Assembly: GCA_025024175.1 (NCBI GenBank)
Contig: QCXZ01000137.1
Coordinates: 11,966,001 to 12,030,000 of the forward strand
Direction of reading: 5' to 3'
DNA: 64,000 nt
Source: Rhyzopertha dominica
Taxonomy: Eukaryota; Arthropoda; Insecta; Coleoptera; Bostrichidae
The first letter of the stretch is position 1, and each line of letters starts with the position of its first letter. This document shows, one piece after another, positions 45,960-57,788 of this stretch. A program made the position numbers and the translations under genes. Under the pieces are notes generated by a model. It did no database searches. It saw only the letters and a list, made by a program, of their open reading frames with translations, and was not told the origin of the DNA.

Positions 45960-46157
45960 TGTGCGTTTAAATGATACGCAGCTACTTCTTGGTAGAACTT
46001 TATTCGCGGGCAAGGATAACAAGGAAAACGACAAAACGAACTTCGTATAAGTGGACTGTAACTTCAATGTCAATTATATTGTGACTTTTTTCCGTCCCCG
46101 CTTACTCCATATTTTCGTCTTGCAAAATTCGCCACGCACATCCTCCAGTCACGCACA
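45960..46157 (-). repeat. 5' LTR of the BEL/Pao element
   Basis: 198 bp, identical to 39963-40160, followed by the CTAAT duplication at 46158-46162. Confidence 0.92.
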
Positions 46158-46162
46158 CTAAT

Positions 46163-48431
46163 GTTTGATTTTAATCAATTCTCTTTCTGTATTTTATGCT
46201 CATATAGCATATAGAGCGTTTGACATGGATAAAAATATAACGAGATTACTTTGCCATTTTCCCTTACTTATATTGTTACCTGTTTCTCTCTATAATATGC
46301 TATACTTATACAGGTCTTAATGATGGAGGGAAAAATACATATTGCTATTATATTCATGTGATAATCTACAACAAACAAATTGATAACCCGAAACATTTGC
46401 TGAATGAGCATCCAAATTGGTTTCGAACAAGATTATGACCATAACCAGCTGAATCGGTTGGTTGAAAGGCCGTAATCGAAGACACGGCGAGCTGTAGGGG
46501 TGAAATGGTAGCAGATAATCGCTATAAGGCATTTGCTTTCTAAAGTATTACAATTTATTCATCAACAATATTCCTGTTTATTACACACTACACCCTAAAT
46601 TCCTTTTAGACATCTCACTTATTATTACAGCTGGAAAAAGTTTGTAACGGTAAAGATGTGAACTTTAAGACTACTTGTGTTTTTGTTTGTTGAAAATGGA
46701 CTCGCATTGCTTATTCATGTAGATATTTGAATACTTAGAGCAAGTAAATCTAACAAATTGTAGGTAACGTTTTGATACTTACAACCAGGAATATGTAGCA
46801 TAGCATTCAAGAAAAATCTGTTTCTCCAGTAAATTCTTGAAAAAGGTGAGGAGAAATATAACGGATAGGTATTTGTCGAAAAGTATTCAAACCCGTTTAT
46901 ATATTATCATTAAACTAATACTTCCAATATTGAAAGCCTCCTAGTTCGCTCTCATTCCAAGGGCATTAAACTTCTTATGTTAAACTGACATAAAAGCCTT
47001 ATAGTATGTTGTGTGAACGTAATTTCTTGCTATTGGCTATTCAAATACTTTAATATGACGAATTAATCTCTGATTTAGCCAAAAGAATAACTGTAATATA
47101 TATTTTATAAGTATTAATACACAGTTTAACATTGAAGTAAATAAGAAATTAATATTTTATTTTCTTGAGGCTATCAAACTGGACAATATCGTGCCCGTTT
47201 ATTTTGTCATTTATTTCTACATAGTGGTAGCGGGAGCTATGGGGAAGCTAAAGTAGGTACGCACTGATATTTAAATATGCATCATACACACGAGCTTTAC
47301 ACAGGAGAAACATAAGACAACAAGTAGTTTTTATGTGCTTTAGATAACTTTTCATGCCTTTTCTCCCTAAAACTTACACATTTATGCATTATTTGTAAAC
47401 CCAATGTATCGTCACTGAACCCCATTCTAATAGTTAAAGCTAAAAGACGTTGTCAGTTAATTGTATGTGCAGCAGCATTAATACTATTATGGTTCTATAT
47501 TAGAATAAACAAAAATCAAATAACTACAATAATATATGGCAGATACATTTACTTTGATTTTTAGTGCAGATATTAATGTGATGCCTTCTTCTTCAAATTC
47601 TATCAAATTATCACGTCTTTTTACCAATTAATGGAGATCAACTTGAAAAATGTCTACATATTATTAAGAAATGAACTTCTGACAAAAAAGGGCACCATTA
47701 AGCTATTTCAAATCGATGAGCATGTATTACATGATCGAATGATGTTTTCTTCTTTAAAAGCCTCCAATTTATGAAACAGTAAGTACATACATCGGCAAAT
47801 TAGTGTCAAATAAGAAAAAGGATCAAATACACCTATATAAAATACTAAGAATTTGAACAAAAGACGTAACTTTTGCGGACAAAAGCATAATTGATAGGTA
47901 ATTTTGTAAATTTATAGAAAATCGCATATTGTATGTGAAACGCGTAAATCGACAACATTAAACCAATAAAAGAGTGTAAATATGAGTAAAACTTGTTTAT
48001 TATGGTTAGTATTTCCTACAGTTATTCAATTTCAGGATAACGTGTTTATAAATATAAAAATGTTTACTATGGAAAGCATGCCTAAGGAAATTTTCCCCTT
48101 CACAGCCTACCTTACAGTATATTGCAGAGGAACAACCCATCTCACATTAGCCAAAATCAAACATAAATTACTTCTCCTTGTTTCCGCGTATACTACACAT
48201 TGCTCTTAATGCACCAGGGAAGGCTGTCTTGTTATAATGTAATGATTTTAAATAAATCAAGAATAACAAAATTCAGAAGCATAAATAAGTGAAATGTTCT
48301 TTTGACGAAGTTTATTGTCAAGATAGGTACACAAGAGCGTTGTCATTCTAATTACTGGACATTAAAGAGGCGATTTGTTATTACCCATAACAGCAGATCT
48401 TAGACAAAACAACTTGTCCCGAGCTAAAAAA
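46163..48431. other. AT-rich DNA, weak continuation of the tandem array
   Basis: The first few hundred bases resemble the array left of the BEL element (ATAGCATATAGAGCGTTTGAC at 46205 against CATAGCATTTAGGG at 39685). The rest is AT-rich with no supported gene. A 75-codon plus frame at 47982-48206 has no recognisable character. Confidence 0.35.
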
Positions 48432-48531
48432 NNNNNNNNNNNNNNNNNNNNNNNNNNNNNNNNNNNNNNNNNNNNNNNNNNNNNNNNNNNNNNNNNNNNN
48501 NNNNNNNNNNNNNNNNNNNNNNNNNNNNNNN
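48432..48531. other. Assembly gap, 100 Ns
   Basis: Exactly 100 Ns, the conventional size for a gap of unknown length. Its right edge falls inside the first 216-bp tandem unit of the second repeat-element copy, so collapsed or unassembled tandem repeats are the likely cause. Confidence 0.97.
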
Positions 48532-49786
48532 ATTAGCCTAGGTTGTGAAATGACAGTTATTTAGCTCAATTAAGTCGCGCTGTAACCGTTATTTGACGTT
48601 TTTGCCACATAATCACGGTTCAAATCTATGAATACTCTTAATATTAATTTGTTTATTCTTATTCCAGATAACTGATAATCATTGAAACCCTCCAGCTGGC
48701 CACAACGAAAATCCATTGTATGAAATATGACAAAAAAAAATAGTATATAACCATAGAAAAACATGTGCATAGGTAATTATTAACCATTTACTGTCAAAAT
48801 GTGCTCCCTAAGCGGACTTAGCGGTAAGTTTTACCTAATATCCCATCTCAGTTTAAAAATGATAAATTGATGAGTGGTCCTACTCTTAAATACACAAGAA
48901 TAACGGCCGTTAGGTAAGTTTGCGTTTGGCGCAGCGGTAAGGTGTTGGACTGCCATACCGGAGGTAGCGGGTTCAAATCCAGCATTCGGCATAGTAAAAA
49001 AATCCCGCCTACCCCTGTCCTGGGGGTTGCCTATATATAGAGCGTGGACCGCGGTACCAACCCCCACCATCATAACAATGGTTAGGAGTACATCGGTCAT
49101 ATCGCCATGCATATATATACAATAGCAATACGTGGTAATAGCAAATAAATATTTCATATCAATTACACATCAGCAACCCACCTTCGCTGATATTGTCTGT
49201 CCCCCATCTCATTAGGGCGTAAAAGCCTCAGTCAGAAACATGCTGCTATAAAATACAAATGTCAGTCACAGTTCACATCTCATTCCATCACACCGAATTC
49301 AACAAAAGTCGAATAAAAATAACCGTATGAACGTCATATTTCTCATCCCGTCACATTCAGCAAAAATAATCGAAAATTAAAAAAATTTTTGATCGCGAAT
49401 TACACACATGCTCGATTGGACTAATATGCAAATGCGTAATTTTGCGCCCTCAAACGCCCCCTACTGGCTATAAACAACTCAAAAAGTATTAATTTCAATA
49501 TAGCAGCAATATTAAATCCTTAATCCGGGGAAAATGAATGCATCTATTTATCAACATGCAAATTCAAATCATTTTTTTTAATAATAAGTTACTATTTATC
49601 AACATGCAAATTCTAATTATATTTCTCATCCCGTCACATTCAGCAAAATAATCGAAAAATTAAAAAATTTTGATCGCTATTACGCTCGATTGGGCTAATA
49701 TGCAAATGCGTAAGTTTGCGCCCTCAAACGCCCCCTACTGGCTAATATGCAAATGAGTGATACAGAAGTCTCATCAGAGGCCTACT
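48532..49786 (-). mobile_element. Unclassified repeat element, second copy, truncated by the gap
   Basis: The reverse complement of 36560-37814 with only a few differences by eye, ending in CTCATCAGAGGCCTACT. It carries the same duplicated module, both CCAGTAGGGGGCG motifs (here on the minus strand at 49455-49467 and 49729-49741) and the tRNA-like segment on the plus strand (48921-48992). The near-identity of the two copies indicates recent mobility or gene conversion. Confidence 0.8.
48921..48992 (+). repeat. tRNA-Gly-like segment, second copy
   Basis: Same as 37355-37427 in the opposite orientation, with both pol III box-like sequences kept. Confidence 0.5.
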
Positions 49787-49831
49787 CACAAACAAACAAA
49801 TGATACAATCGTGGTGTGAAATACAGCAAAA

Positions 49832-50960
49832 AAACGCTGCAAATTGAAACAATACTTCTACATTAAATTGTCAAAATGACATTTACGATTTTATTTCTTA
49901 TATTATACCAGTGGTTCCCAAAGTGGGCGCTACAACCCCCTGGTGGACGCTGTAGCGATCTAGGGGGCGATGACGGGCACAGATGCGTTTGGGGGCGATG
50001 AATAACTGAATAACAAAAAAAACTGTCTGCAAATAGTCAATCGTGGTGATTTATTGCTGATCAAAATAGAGACAGCATTATTAAATTCGTAGCAGCACAA
50101 CAGTTTTATCCTTCTCATTAAAATGTTTCACGATTTCTAACTTCACTGTTTCTAATTTACAGCTTTCTTTACTGTATTTTACGAAAAAGGTAGAAACATT
50201 ATTACCTTTATGTTTAGCTGCTATGCTAGATTTGAAAAAGGAATTCCAGGGTGCGCTAACTAATATTTTTTCTGGAAAGGGGGCGGTGGGTCAAATATGT
50301 ATTATGCGATCAATAATGAAGTTTTGAGCATTTTTTATTCCTAACACTTAACAAAAAATTGCGAGACTGCTTTTCGATCAGGAATTTGATTTTCTGTACA
50401 AAAATTTCAAAAAATCGTGTGGACAGGGTCCAAAATCCAGTTCTTTTGGAAATATTTCGAAAATGCAAAATTTTGGAAAAAAATAATACACTTTTTGTGA
50501 CAAATTTTATTTCTTATTTGATGGTGTTTTGACTTTTGGCATATATTAAGCATATTCGGAGATATTTTGGAGAAACCGGTTATTTAAGTGGCGATTTTTT
50601 ACTCTTTTAAACAGTTTGCTACATCGAAAATTTATAGGGACAAATAATACTCGCAATTATACTACTAATCACATACTAAAAGGAAAAAATAAAAAGTAGT
50701 TACCCCAAAATTTCACCCCCTCCCTATACCCTACTTACCCCAAAAATAATAGGTTGCTATGAGTAGTTGAGTTTTATATGTATGCCAAATTTCAAGTTCA
50801 TATATTATTAAGTCTTTCGGGTTATCGCGTTCACACGCAGAGTTATACACACAAGAAATTTTTTATTCAAATTTTGTATTTGGACGTTTTCGAGCATTTT
50901 AAAGCGATTCAGCATTTTTTTTGCGATACAATACTTCTCATCCGTTGGATGTGGAAGTAG
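49832..50960 (+). repeat. Dispersed repeat, copy 2, with a hAT-like insertion
   Basis: Aligns with 29938-30680 except for an extra 391-bp segment at 49909-50299. Outside that insertion the order of shared landmarks is the same. No coding capacity. It lies 45 bases from the second copy of the unclassified repeat element. Confidence 0.6.
49909..50299. mobile_element. hAT-like non-autonomous fragment
   Basis: It begins CAGTGGTTCCCAAAGTGGG, the classic hAT terminal motif, inside the dispersed repeat. It is flanked by TATTATAC (49901-49908) and TATTATGC (50300-50307), an 8-bp duplication with one mismatch. The right terminus is degraded. Comparison with the uninterrupted copy at 29938-30680 supports it as an insertion. 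Confidence 0.65.
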
Positions 50961-52483
50961 AATGAAGAGTAGATTTTTGTACAGGCAATAAATAGTTTCT
51001 GCAATTACATGATAGCTCAAATTTAAAACAAGTAAGTGAAGGCTTGAATCATCAGGGATATCGTCTGAACTTATATATACTGGAAGTAGCATGTGACAGT
51101 AATAAATCCTACAAGGTAGCTATACAACAGAATTAAATTTTTAAGAATTTGTGGAAGCAAAGTCTATCCGAGGAAACTTAAAAATTGTTACAGTATAGCA
51201 ATGCCAGAGAAATGTACTAGAATTATTAGTGTACAGTCCCGTAATATCTGTATGTTTGTTNATGTTGCAATGATTTAAAAGTAAAGGAACTTGGTAGGAA
51301 AAGTAAAGAAGGTTATAGTTGCCGGAAATTTGAAAGTAAATTTTACGCAACGAAGACAACAGATTACAATAAGCGACATCTATATTTTTTTAATTAATCA
51401 ATATATGTTTTTCATATGGATCTACAGAAGTAACTATGTATTTCTTTACGTAATTAACAACGTATTCGCTAAATCCAGTATCCACTGAATGAAAGGTTTG
51501 AGGTTCTCGTTCCTGTTCACAATCGGTAGGCTCTCACGCGATTCATTAGTGTTCTAAGCTTGGCTGGACCTGGAAAATTTATACGTTTAAATTCCTATAT
51601 AAATATATCTGCAAAGCCAGCATAAAAACTTACGGGTGGTATACCAAGCCGAAGAACCTTTGCGGTTTTTTCTCGAAATGAAAAATTTATTAGAAGTTCT
51701 CTCTTGGAGGTCCTACCAGACAACTGAAAATACAAAACATGTATTATAATTTATATTAGTTCTTTTCTTGTGGCTTTTGTTTTCCAACTTCGATTACATT
51801 TTGACCTTATTCTTAGGTTTTATTAAATCTTTATCTTATATAACATCTGTTTGACTGTAACATTGTATATAGGCAAGAAACAAATAAATGAATAACTAAT
51901 GTAAATTGACCACAAAATATACAATAATCTAAATCAATATGTTATAATGTCCTATAAGAAATAAACACCGATGGAATACTAGGTTTATAGCAGAAAAAAC
52001 ACGCTATGAAGTATATGGAAATTCGTTGGAATTAACAAAGGCAATGAATCACACCTATTACTATACTTAGCTTAGGTGAAAATATTCAAAGAAAAATAAA
52101 GCAAATAATAAATAGTATTTGATCTATTATTAATACCGTTCCACCAATACTTCTACAAAAAAAAATCGATATAACACTAGGACAACCAACCTTAACCAAT
52201 TATACATGTACTCACAATGGTCTTTCTAGAACAGTTAAAGTTAAAAAATCGTACAAATAGAAGTTAAAAAAGGATGTCTGAAATACCTTTAGACCAATTT
52301 TTGTAACTACATGTCGTATCGACTCTCTCTGAAGTCATTAACAATGGACAATAACTAAGGGAAGCTCATCATCAACAAGCATAACTGCATGAAACCCACA
52401 TCAGTTCACATCAAAATTTAGCAGGTCTGTGATGGCAGAGCAAAACAGCTTTTAGAACACATGAAGAGGATATATTGTTCGTT
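50961..52483. other. AT-rich DNA, no gene supported
   Basis: One N at 51261. The stretch at 51490-51900 ends with an AAATAAATGAATAA tail that could be the 3' end of an old non-LTR element, but no coding landmark is secure. Confidence 0.3.
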
Positions 52484-52684
52484 TCAAGTAGATACTTCGA
52501 CAAAGTAGTACATTCGGTTTTGTTATGTTTGGTGCTGGAAGTCTAAGGAGTTAGATCTACTCAATGGAGATGTTTATTAAAATAATATGTTGTACTCAAT
52601 AACTAAATTCGTTTACTGGACGAAATTTATGCCTAGAACGAATTGTGAATTTCTCACATTGTGCTGCGGGTACACCCTGATCGT
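52484..52684 (+). pseudogene. Decayed non-LTR reverse transcriptase fragment
   Basis: On the plus strand the reading gives FDKVVHSVLL, then LEV-stop-GVRSTQW, then YVVLNN, spaced as in the fingers/palm region of a non-LTR RT (the FD..NH..L and GVRG motifs). Several stops interrupt it. A degraded GVPQGS-like segment seems to follow near 52660. Old and inactive. Confidence 0.4.
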
Positions 52685-52991
52685 AATGAGGATACAGAAA
52701 GTAAAATTACGGCCACATTAAAAAACGCACAAGTTACACGTTACAGGTGATACAACTAATCCTCTTGATTGCTTATTCTTGCACTTGAACGATCCATGAC
52801 TGCAGTGGAGTATCTACCTGCTAATAATATCATTTAACTCCGTCAATTAAAAAAGTTCATGTCTTGAAAACGGTTTGTCATTTTCCAAAAGACATCTTTT
52901 ATTTTCCCACGTTATATTTTCTTACCTGTATTTTCACCGTTTTGTGTAATATTTCTCTTGCTATTAATGTTCTTTACTGCTTTTACTTAAT

Positions 52992-53303
52992 TCATTCCTT
53001 TTCATCTTTGTCTTGATTCTTTTGCCAGAGTTTGTTATTTTGGTTCTCTACCTTACATGTGTTTGGTAAATTAATAAAATTTACTTCTAAGCCTTCCTGC
53101 AATTCATCAAATACTTATTTTGGAAGTTCTTCGTTCCCTAAGCTCTTCACTGTATTACTAAGCATAAACTCATAAAGCTGTCTGCCGATACCGCTATGGG
53201 AAGATCTGCTTTTCAGCGATTGTTTGAATCTCATATCTTCCGGCCACTTTATATTATTACAATCGTTCATCCACCTAATTAAAAGATCACAGACATATTT
53301 CTT
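52992..53303 (-). pseudogene. Remnant of a KRBA2-like integrase-derived gene or transposon
   Basis: The minus strand reads KYVCDLLIRWMNDCNNIKW, then MRFKQSLKSRSSHSGIGRQ, LYEFML, SLGNEELPK, a stop, then VFDELQE. The pattern of a WxxxxxFxQxxKxRxxHxGI..xYE core followed by a LP..(I/V)FD.L.. tail is that of the C-terminal part of the integrase core in KRBA2-like proteins (domesticated or Ginger/Gypsy-type integrases common in insects). Stops bound both ends of the piece. The assignment rests on motif memory. Confidence 0.45.
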
Positions 53304-55945
53304 TTACTACCAGGCTCTTCTTTAGATTTTTTTCGCGATTTGCATTTACCAAGTACAAATCTTCCGTGTTACATCGCGTATCTTTTAAATCATTCTTCAT
53401 GCTTACGTAAAGTACGATACCTTGAATTTGTTTAAAATAAAATAAATATCTAACATTTTGAAAGGAGGGAAGCTATCCTTTATTCGCATGTGGGTTCACC
53501 GCTAAACGAATAAGGTCAATAAAGTGTTACAATTTAATTTTTTGTGCGAATACGAACACATTATCCGTGTGTTAGCTACAATATTCCCATTATATATTTT
53601 TAGACGAAATCCACAGCTTGAAAGTATTTTAATTCACGAGTAAAAGGTAAATTGAGCCCTCCAGTCTCAGTTTCCATTTATATCAAAATAAATTTGTATT
53701 CCTACGTCTCGTTTAACTTGGTTTACGCATTTATCATATTATCCCGCAGCTAATTTTAGCAACACACATTTCGTGCTGCTGGCTAATTGAGAACGCTTTA
53801 AAAAATAGCTTCGAGTATTAACTTTGGTATAAAGCTAATTATCTACTTTTAGTTTGTCCACTATGTTTGCCCAAAAGTATTTTACGTCCATCAATCACTT
53901 CATGCTTACTTAAAACTTTTCAGACAATTTCCCTTGTTAAATGAGACCACTATCTCTCCATTCGAGGGCTTTAACTGAAATATGCTGGGAAATTTATGCT
54001 TCCTCCATGCCACATTAACATTTGGTAAATGTTTTCTCATAAACATACATCCGCACCGAAGATAAATCGCCTTTTTTGACCAGTCAATATTTCAGGACCC
54101 AAGGAGCGGATAACGCCAAGTCAACAGTTAATTTCAATTTGTATTTGGGTTAATTATCACACAGATGGGTCTGCCTGGTTTAAAATTCATAATACTCGTT
54201 AGTAATGCGCTCGAACGCTATTATGTAGATGTAGAAAATGAAAAGCGCTGCCCCCTAGGGAGAAACTATAAGGTTATGTTCTAATTTATTGAGGGTTGTG
54301 TAACTTCCTCTACCTGTGGATCTTAACTTAGGAGAGTCCCACGTTGTGCTGTGTTCATTACAGCGAGATATGCAAGCTATATTGTGTCACGGGTTTACTG
54401 CAAAATATGAACGTCAGAATAAATATGAAGTTCAATAGAGTTTATGTGTACACGCAATTGGGTTGTACAAGGACATGTTAGGCCACAAGTAAAGTAAGCT
54501 TTATGAAGACAAGATAATTTGAACGGCGGGCCCCTACTTTATCCAGTTGTGGCAGTCTCATTATACCTGAAATTGGCACAGCCTTTATTAACATTCACTT
54601 GGTTTTACTGGGTATTTATTGTTTGAGATTACGGAAGTCGATAAAAAATACATAAATAATGTTCGTTGATTAAGTATATCTATCTAAAGACGTTTCGTTT
54701 CGGAGATTGTTACAGAGACTTTGTTGTAAGTAACGTACGCAATCAGACTTTTATGATACCTTAAAATTTTGTGTTAATCGTTAAAACGGATCCTTATTAA
54801 TCAACGTGGATTTCTTGAATATATTCTTGTTAAATCAGCCTCGCTAAGTTTAATTCACAATATTTTATTAACAGGTAAAGCGCTTCCGAATAATAAGTTA
54901 TTGTTAGTACCAAATTACAGAAGAAAATATTATGTTGTCAGATTAATAAGTGAACCTAAAAATCTAAAGAAGCAATGTTGATTAAAACTGGATAGCAACT
55001 TTTAAACCTGCAACATAAAAATTAGCGTTTAAATGAAGAGAATAAGAAGAATCACTTAGAATTCTAAATCTAAAATTTCTAAATAGTTTAATTTCGATGA
55101 CTCCTTACACAAATGTATACTTTTCAAATTGTCCAAGGCGGAAGTATGTCTAAATGATAATAAATCATTCGCTAGCGAATAATTTGAAGTTAAAAACAAA
55201 CAACTTTATGGGAAGCAATTTCTTTTTTGGTTCCTTAGCGGAGACCTTTATTTTAAGAGAGATCGCTTCTCTATTGTTTACTGCAGTTATTTTGAGCGCA
55301 AAACTAAGCTATTCGAATAAGCAAAATTATTAGCAAGCTTGTCAACAACATTATTTCCAGAAAAACAAGCCGACCACGTTAAATTTAATTTTGATTCACT
55401 ATAATAATTAGTGCTAGTAATTACTAATTTCAGACAGAAAATATTTGGTTCCACTTTCTAACTCAATGTTAGAGTATGATGTAGGCAAAACAAAGACTAG
55501 TGTATGACGTTCTGGCATAATCGTTTTACAGGATTAAGGTACACTTGGCAAGCCTTGTGTACTCAACTTGCTGGGCGTGCTAGAAAGACTCGACTGGACT
55601 CTTATAATATACTATAAGCTTCGGGCTTCAATATTAATACACAATACGAGGGTTGCCATGAAAATTTTGCATGTAGCAGCAAAAATACAAGTATTTTCAA
55701 AGTATACTCCGCGAAGATTAATAAGTTTGTACATTAGTTCCGGCCAACTATAAAAATAGTTTTCTCGCTCTTGGGATGAAACGGCTATGCTTCGACTGCG
55801 TCTTCTGGTGACAGAGATGGTCAGTCACTGGAAATACATATAAAGAAGTCATTAAGACCATAAGATGGATAGTCCAGAAAATCAATTGCTTTTAGAGTTG
55901 TTTTTCGGAGCACAGTGCTTACTTTTTGTAGAAGTCTGTAGCAAT
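53304..55945. other. AT-rich intergenic DNA, no gene seen
   Basis: No supported feature. The 8 bases at 55938-55945 (GTAGCAAT) are the left target duplication of the next element. Confidence 0.3.
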
Positions 55946-56748
55946 CAGTGACGGCTGGAGGCATTTTTATCTAGGGGGAGCTGGTTGAATAATACAAAAA
56001 ATATTCCTATTTTAAATACTTTTCCTTTTATTTCTAAGAAATGTCCAGTTATCCTCGCCACCAAACAATAAACAAATAAAACAAAAAAGCTGCATTTGTC
56101 ATTTCCCACATGCGCAAGCATGAAGTCTTTTCATAAACATTTGCATCAAACTTTCTGGTAAATCCTTATCGATTTTTAATAACTGGGTTGTACTTGATTT
56201 AAATTTAATACAGGCACAGGGCGTTTCGTTTTCGTTAATGTTTACTTTGTCCGCCAAACTCGGAGAGCTGAAGTTTAATTTAATTAAATCCCACACCCTT
56301 ATTTTTTGCCTTGAACACAATTTTCCACAAAAAAAACTCCTGTACGTATCACCGCTCATGTTCGGGTACATTATTTGCAGGAATGCGCGCTCGTGTCTCG
56401 GGCTGAACGAACTAAGCCCGAAATTCCACTTATTACAGTCGCGTGTCGACGCGTGCCATTTCCATCGCATTGGTCACATCGAAACGCTTTGGGCTTACAG
56501 GAATCAGCCCGCCCGGCAGCTGGCAGGCAAGTGAATCAGATGGTTTGCGGGTTCCCGCAGTGCAGGCGCTGAATGTAAATCTACATAAGGTTGTAAATTA
56601 AATGTCTATGGGTAATAGCAAATAATGGGTATATTAGATCATTAGATGTAAATGTAAATAAATGTTTCAATGTAATTGAATTTGATGTACCTAGTCATTT
56701 GCGTAGGCAGGGCGGCGCCCCGCAGCTCTCCCTCACCAGCCGCCACTG
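55946..56748. mobile_element. hAT-type DNA transposon, non-autonomous
   Basis: An 803-bp element with inverted ends CAGTGACGGCTGG and CCAGCCGCCACTG and a perfect 8-bp duplication GTAGCAAT (55938-55945 and 56749-56756), both diagnostic of hAT. A GC-rich part holds a 123-codon minus-strand frame (56099-56470; includes SGDTYRSFFCGKLCSRQKI) and overlapping plus frames. Neither resembles a hAT transposase that I can recognise. The frame may be a transposase relic or captured host sequence. Confidence 0.85.
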
Positions 56749-56756
56749 GTAGCAAT

Positions 56757-57788
56757 ATGTGATCATCTTGTTCAAAGCGCTTCGAGAACTGATGACTTGT
56801 TGGCTTCTCTTGATCTTGAAACCCCAAACAGCTGATTGGCATTTATTTTTGAGTTTATAAGGATAATTCAATGATTCATTACCACTAATACCTACATTTT
56901 TGAGCTCCCATTGTGCAATCGATCCAGATGTTTTTTTTGCATTAATTAACGCGGAATCATTTTCTGCTCTTTTGTTGAAGAGATGTAGTATCTAACAGGA
57001 AACTAATTTCCTTACGTTCAATTCTTTATGAAAATTTTTTGAACAGAGGTCTCTAAGATGACCAAAGTTCCTAAGACTTCTCAGAAGCATAATATTTAGC
57101 ATCAAAGGCGTACGCCGTTGATCTCTAGTAGCCGAAGAACTCAATTATTTCAGTCATCGAACGCCCAGCGTGTGTGTTTTCGTTTCGTTTCGATTATCGC
57201 GAATCTTTGCACCCCTCATTTGTTCGCAAAGTCTTGATCAATTGGGTTTTTGACGTTTACTAGATACATGCGGCTTTCATGAATGTCACCAAGGAACTAT
57301 AGCCAAACTATTAATGGCGCGAAATTCAAATTTAAATTTGCCCAAATTTATGTGGCGCACCCTGTATTGTAACGTACGCAGTAACTTTAGGTATCTAGAA
57401 ACATTTCTCATCCTTCACGCATAACGACGGCAACATACCTTCCTACAACATGTGATATTTACTACAAGTAAAAACATAAACTTGTCGGTTTTATTTTGGA
57501 ACTGTCCTGAATTTAGAGGGAATCTAACATGTACGTGTGATGTTTCACATCTGGACTTTCCGATACTTGACATCCCTTGACCCGGTCAAATCTGGAGCAC
57601 CCCGGACCTCCGAAGGGGATTTACCCCGGAAAAAGTTCTTTCATATAGTCTGTTTTAAGTTCTAATCCCGCTCGCCGGCCCGTTCATCCGTAGTCGATCC
57701 CGTTGTCCTTAATCTCGTTAAAGTGTAATACCTCTCCATCAGTTTCCTATTTCATTTTCTAATCTGTTTATCGCTTAGCGCCGAGGCT
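56757..57788. other. Intergenic DNA, no gene seen
   Basis: No supported gene. A GTGGCGCACCCTGTATT motif near 57352 is like that near 17370. GC content rises towards the candidate promoter. Confidence 0.3.

Larger units (their letters stand above)
39963..46157 (-). mobile_element. Full-length BEL/Pao LTR retrotransposon
   Basis: A 6195-bp element on the minus strand with two 198-bp LTRs (TGTGCG to GCACA) that are identical by eye. A perfect 5-bp duplication CTAAT lies at 39958-39962 and 46158-46162. The primer site TGGTCCTTCGAGCCGGA is of the kind usual for BEL elements, and the polypurine tract at 40161-40173 reads AAAGGGGGGAGGA on the minus strand. The interior encodes Gag, the DVGSQ-type protease, RT, RNase H and integrase in BEL/Pao order. 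Reading is broken at four homopolymer runs: 45381-45383, 45018-45022, 44695-44700 and 41820-41824. No envelope-like frame. Confidence 0.93.

Noticed and set aside
56238..56572. Plus-strand frames inside the hAT element as a gene
   Set aside because: They overlap the longer minus-strand frame and show no motif. The GC-rich interior opens several frames at once.
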